Shown here: positions 53,244 to 54,879 of the stretch, piece after piece
How positions within the stretch are numbered: the stretch's first letter is position 1
How the letters are laid out: each line of letters opens with the position of its first letter
Assembly (NCBI GenBank): GCA_031082285.1
Contig: JAVHLK010000029.1
Span: 1 to 54,879 of the forward strand
Reading direction: 5' to 3'
From: Desulfomonilaceae bacterium
Lineage (GTDB): Bacteria; Desulfobacterota; Desulfomonilia; Desulfomonilales; Desulfomonilaceae
Length of the DNA: 54,879 nucleotides
Translations under genes and position numbers: made by a program
Notes under the pieces: generated by a model
Seen by the model: the letters and a program-made list of their open reading frames with translations, nothing else
Databases searched by the model: none
Told to the model about the DNA's origin: nothing

Positions 53244-53531
53244 ATGGCAGCGGAAATTCTCCTCATCACTGCGGCACTCTTCTTCACCACACCGGCTGGG
53301 GACATTGAGCATGCCCTTCTGTCCGATCATGTGGTGCAGGAATGGGCAACGGACAGGCGTCAAGCATGTCTGGACGACTGCCGCCAATGGATTGAAGGAT
53401 ACGTCAAGAAAGGCAGGCGAGGAGGATCGTCCCGCTTTCAGGCCCGAATGTACGCCCGGTGCGTCGCACGATGCGAGCGTCAATTCTGGAAGGAATGGGA
53501 CAGGGAGATGAAGGAACTGGGTCCGGACTGA
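53244..53531 (+). CDS. Small secreted or membrane protein with twin CX3C motif
   Basis: 95 residues. Short hydrophobic N-terminus (about 4-17), then a helical, charged body with C42-x3-C46 and C73-x3-C77 spaced 26 residues apart. That is the twin-CX3C hairpin geometry used by small Tim proteins and other disulfide-linked helical hairpins, here probably formed in the periplasm. No family recognised. It follows the Spy-like gene by 77 bases, so co-transcription is likely. The ATG is 12 bases from ggaagg, slightly long. Confidence 0.65.
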   Translation: MAAEILLITAALFFTTPAGDIEHALLSDHVVQEWATDRRQACLDDCRQWIEGYVKKGRRGGSSRFQARMYARCVARCERQFWKEWDREMKELGPD

Positions 53532-53560
53532 TCGGTCCGTGGGCCGTTACGGATTCTTAT

Positions 53561-53735
53561 GGTAGCGACCCGGCGAGGATGGTAGCGACCAGTCCCGCGT
53601 TCTGCGCGGGATGCCGGGCGAGTGTTCACGAACGAGGAATATCCCGCGGAACGCGGGAAGGCCGGCGCTACCGAAGAGAAGAGCGTTGCGGGCTATGGTA
53701 GCGACCCGGCGTCTCTGCCGGGCGAAAATAGTAGC
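53561..53735. repeat. Composite repeat region between two genes
   Basis: Three ggtagcgacc copies (53561, 53581, 53698), an inverted ggcgctacc near 53663, the inverted 19-base hairpin (53593-53611), its variant tcccgcggaacgcggga (53642-53658) and a cccggcg...gccgggcg hairpin near 53705-53723. No coding potential. Confidence 0.7.
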
Positions 53736-53746
53736 ATCCCGGCAAG

Positions 53747-54145
53747 TCAAGAAACAGGATCGCTCTTCATCTCAACGACAGCGAGTGCGCATGCAGTCGT
53801 GGGCGTATGGGAAAGCGACACATGTATGGTACCTGCCCGCAGGGCTTCGGCCTGTTCAAAGGCCGCGTCAATGAGTTGGATCGCGGGCCGTGTGCGCTCC
53901 GTGCCGACCACGTGAATCGACCGGGGAGTGACCCCCCGGCTGAAGCCCGTGCCCAATGCCTTTGCAACGGCCTCCTTGGCCGCGAACCGTGCGGCGAAAC
54001 CTTGTACCGGATGGGGCATGGCGCGGCACACCGCGGCTTCCTCCCGAGAGAACACCCTTTCCACGAACCGTTGCGCCCACCTGCTGCAAAGGACCCGTTC
54101 CATACGGGAAATGTCCACCAGATCCACTCCGACGCCGAGTATCAC
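53747..54145 (-). CDS. acpS: Holo-[acyl-carrier-protein] synthase
   Basis: Attaches 4'-phosphopantetheine from CoA to the serine of acyl carrier protein. 132 residues, standard. It shows GVGVDLVDISRMERV (Mg-binding Asp), FAARFAAKEAVAKALG (catalytic-site Glu and Lys) and the C-terminal HVSLSHT. GTG start overlapping the folP stop (GTGA), so it is coupled to folP. Confidence 0.97.
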   Translation of the reverse strand: MILGVGVDLVDISRMERVLCSRWAQRFVERVFSREEAAVCRAMPHPVQGFAARFAAKEAVAKALGTGFSRGVTPRSIHVVGTERTRPAIQLIDAAFEQAEALRAGTIHVSLSHTPTTACALAVVEMKSDPVS

Positions 54146-54879
54146 GGCTCGACCCTTTCCCTTACGATCGCGTCCGTGACCCTGCAGATCTGAACCGCGG
54201 ATCGCACGTCATGGACCCGTACAATCGATGCCCCCCTCATGATGCAGGCCGCGACCGTGGCCATGGTCCCCGTGTCCCTCGCGGAGGCCTCGGGTTCGTC
54301 GAGAATCTTTCCGATGAATGACTTGCGGGAAGCACCGACCAGAACCGGTTTTCCCAGCGACGTCAACCGGTCCAGCCGATTGATCAGTATCAGGTTCTGG
54401 TCGAACGTCTTGCCGAATCCGATCCCGGGATCTATCACGATCTTCCCCGGATCTATCCCCGCGTCTTCCAGGTATCGGGTCCTCTCCTCAAAGAATTCGA
54501 CAAGATCTCCCGGAAACGACCGGTACCGAATGTCCTGCTGCATTGTCTTGGGTCTTCCCAACATATGCATGACAATAAGGCCGCAACCGGATTCCCGGGC
54601 CAGGTCGACCATGGACGGGTCGTCACGAAAACCGGAGATATCGTTGATGATGGTTGCTCCCGCGCGTATCGCACGTTCCGCGACGTGTCGGCGACGGGTG
54701 TCCACCGATATCACCGCGGCGGGTTGCCGTGCGGCTATCCCCTCGATCACCGGAACGGCACGCCTCACTTCTTCCGTCAAATCCAGCTCGTCCGAACCGG
54801 GTCGAGTAGATTCCCCGCCCACGTCAATAATGTCCGCGCCGTCGTGCAACATCTTCAAGGCCGAGGAGACGGCCGTGTG
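54142..54879 (-). CDS. folP: Dihydropteroate synthase (N-terminus outside window)
   Basis: Condenses p-aminobenzoate with the pterin pyrophosphate in folate synthesis. The frame is open to the window's last base, so the start and the first, LNVTPDSFSDG-like motif lie outside. What remains (246 codons) includes ADIIDVGGESTRPG, ISVDTRRRHVAERAI, INDISGF, VIDPGIGFGKTFDQN, VLVGASRKSFIG and the C-terminal VRVHDV. These are the family's active-site elements. It is followed by acpS with a GTGA overlap. Confidence 0.98.
   Translation of the reverse strand, partial: HTAVSSALKMLHDGADIIDVGGESTRPGSDELDLTEEVRRAVPVIEGIAARQPAAVISVDTRRRHVAERAIRAGATIINDISGFRDDPSMVDLARESGCGLIVMHMLGRPKTMQQDIRYRSFPGDLVEFFEERTRYLEDAGIDPGKIVIDPGIGFGKTFDQNLILINRLDRLTSLGKPVLVGASRKSFIGKILDEPEASARDTGTMATVAACIMRGASIVRVHDVRSAVQICRVTDAIVRERVEP

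Noticed and set aside
53561-53735. A CRISPR array from repeated ggtagcgacc units
   Set aside because: Copies are short, irregularly spaced and partly inverted, with no constant repeat-spacer pattern or cas genes.

Overview
The window looks like a chromosomal piece of a Gram-negative, strictly anaerobic bacterium with fairly high GC. The best guess is a Desulfobacterota (deltaproteobacterial) lineage of the sulfate-reducing or syntrophic, aromatic-degrading kind. This rests on a tungsten-type aldehyde:ferredoxin oxidoreductase, a molybdopterin oxidoreductase, a corrinoid methyltransferase set, a close look-alike of the benzoyl-CoA-pathway 6-hydroxycyclohex-1-ene-1-carbonyl-CoA dehydrogenase, an outer-membrane barrel protein, a GT-C sugar transferase and periplasmic proteins. 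The taxonomic placement is inference. No phage, IS transposase, CRISPR array, rRNA or tRNA was seen.

Layout. 1-7.2 kb: a large Lon-like protease with an HEXXH motif in its N-terminal part (cut by the window edge), an AOR on the opposite strand, and a solitary N6-adenine DNA methyltransferase. 8.0-15.1 kb: a co-directional set of a molybdopterin oxidoreductase, a UroD/MtaA-type methyltransferase translationally coupled to it, a NitT/TauT-type ABC importer (ATPase, permease, binding protein) and a corrinoid protein. This is the most interesting metabolic locus. 16-21.3 kb: ABC exporter, cytoplasmic GH13 glycosidase and GT-C glycosyltransferase. 21.4-24 kb: NtrY-like kinase coupled to a small zincin. 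24-33.2 kb: pth, a methyltransferase, the Had-like dehydrogenase, a class IV aminotransferase, secA, a REC-GGDEF cyclase and an SH3 membrane protein. 33.5-38.7 kb: the conserved rpmH-rnpA-yidD-yidC-jag-mnmE cluster, with rnpA starting inside rpmH. 39-42.5 kb: outer-membrane protein, an S24-type repressor behind a near-consensus promoter with a palindrome, and a lytic transglycosylase. 42.5-48.3 kb: a degraded gene, XRE-cupin regulator, formyltransferase, and a peptide/nickel-type ABC importer without ATPases. 48.7-54.9 kb: a coiled-coil protein, serS, an RlmI-like methyltransferase, brnTA, a Spy-like periplasmic protein, a twin-CX3C mini-protein, acpS and folP (cut by the window edge).

Intergenic regions carry several families of short dispersed, hairpin-forming repeats. 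One 19-base hairpin occurs in three places and one MITE-like unit has 10-base terminal inverted repeats. Several gene pairs overlap by GTGA or ATGA, suggesting translational coupling. Many genes start with GTG or TTG behind strong Shine-Dalgarno sites, and starts were chosen accordingly.
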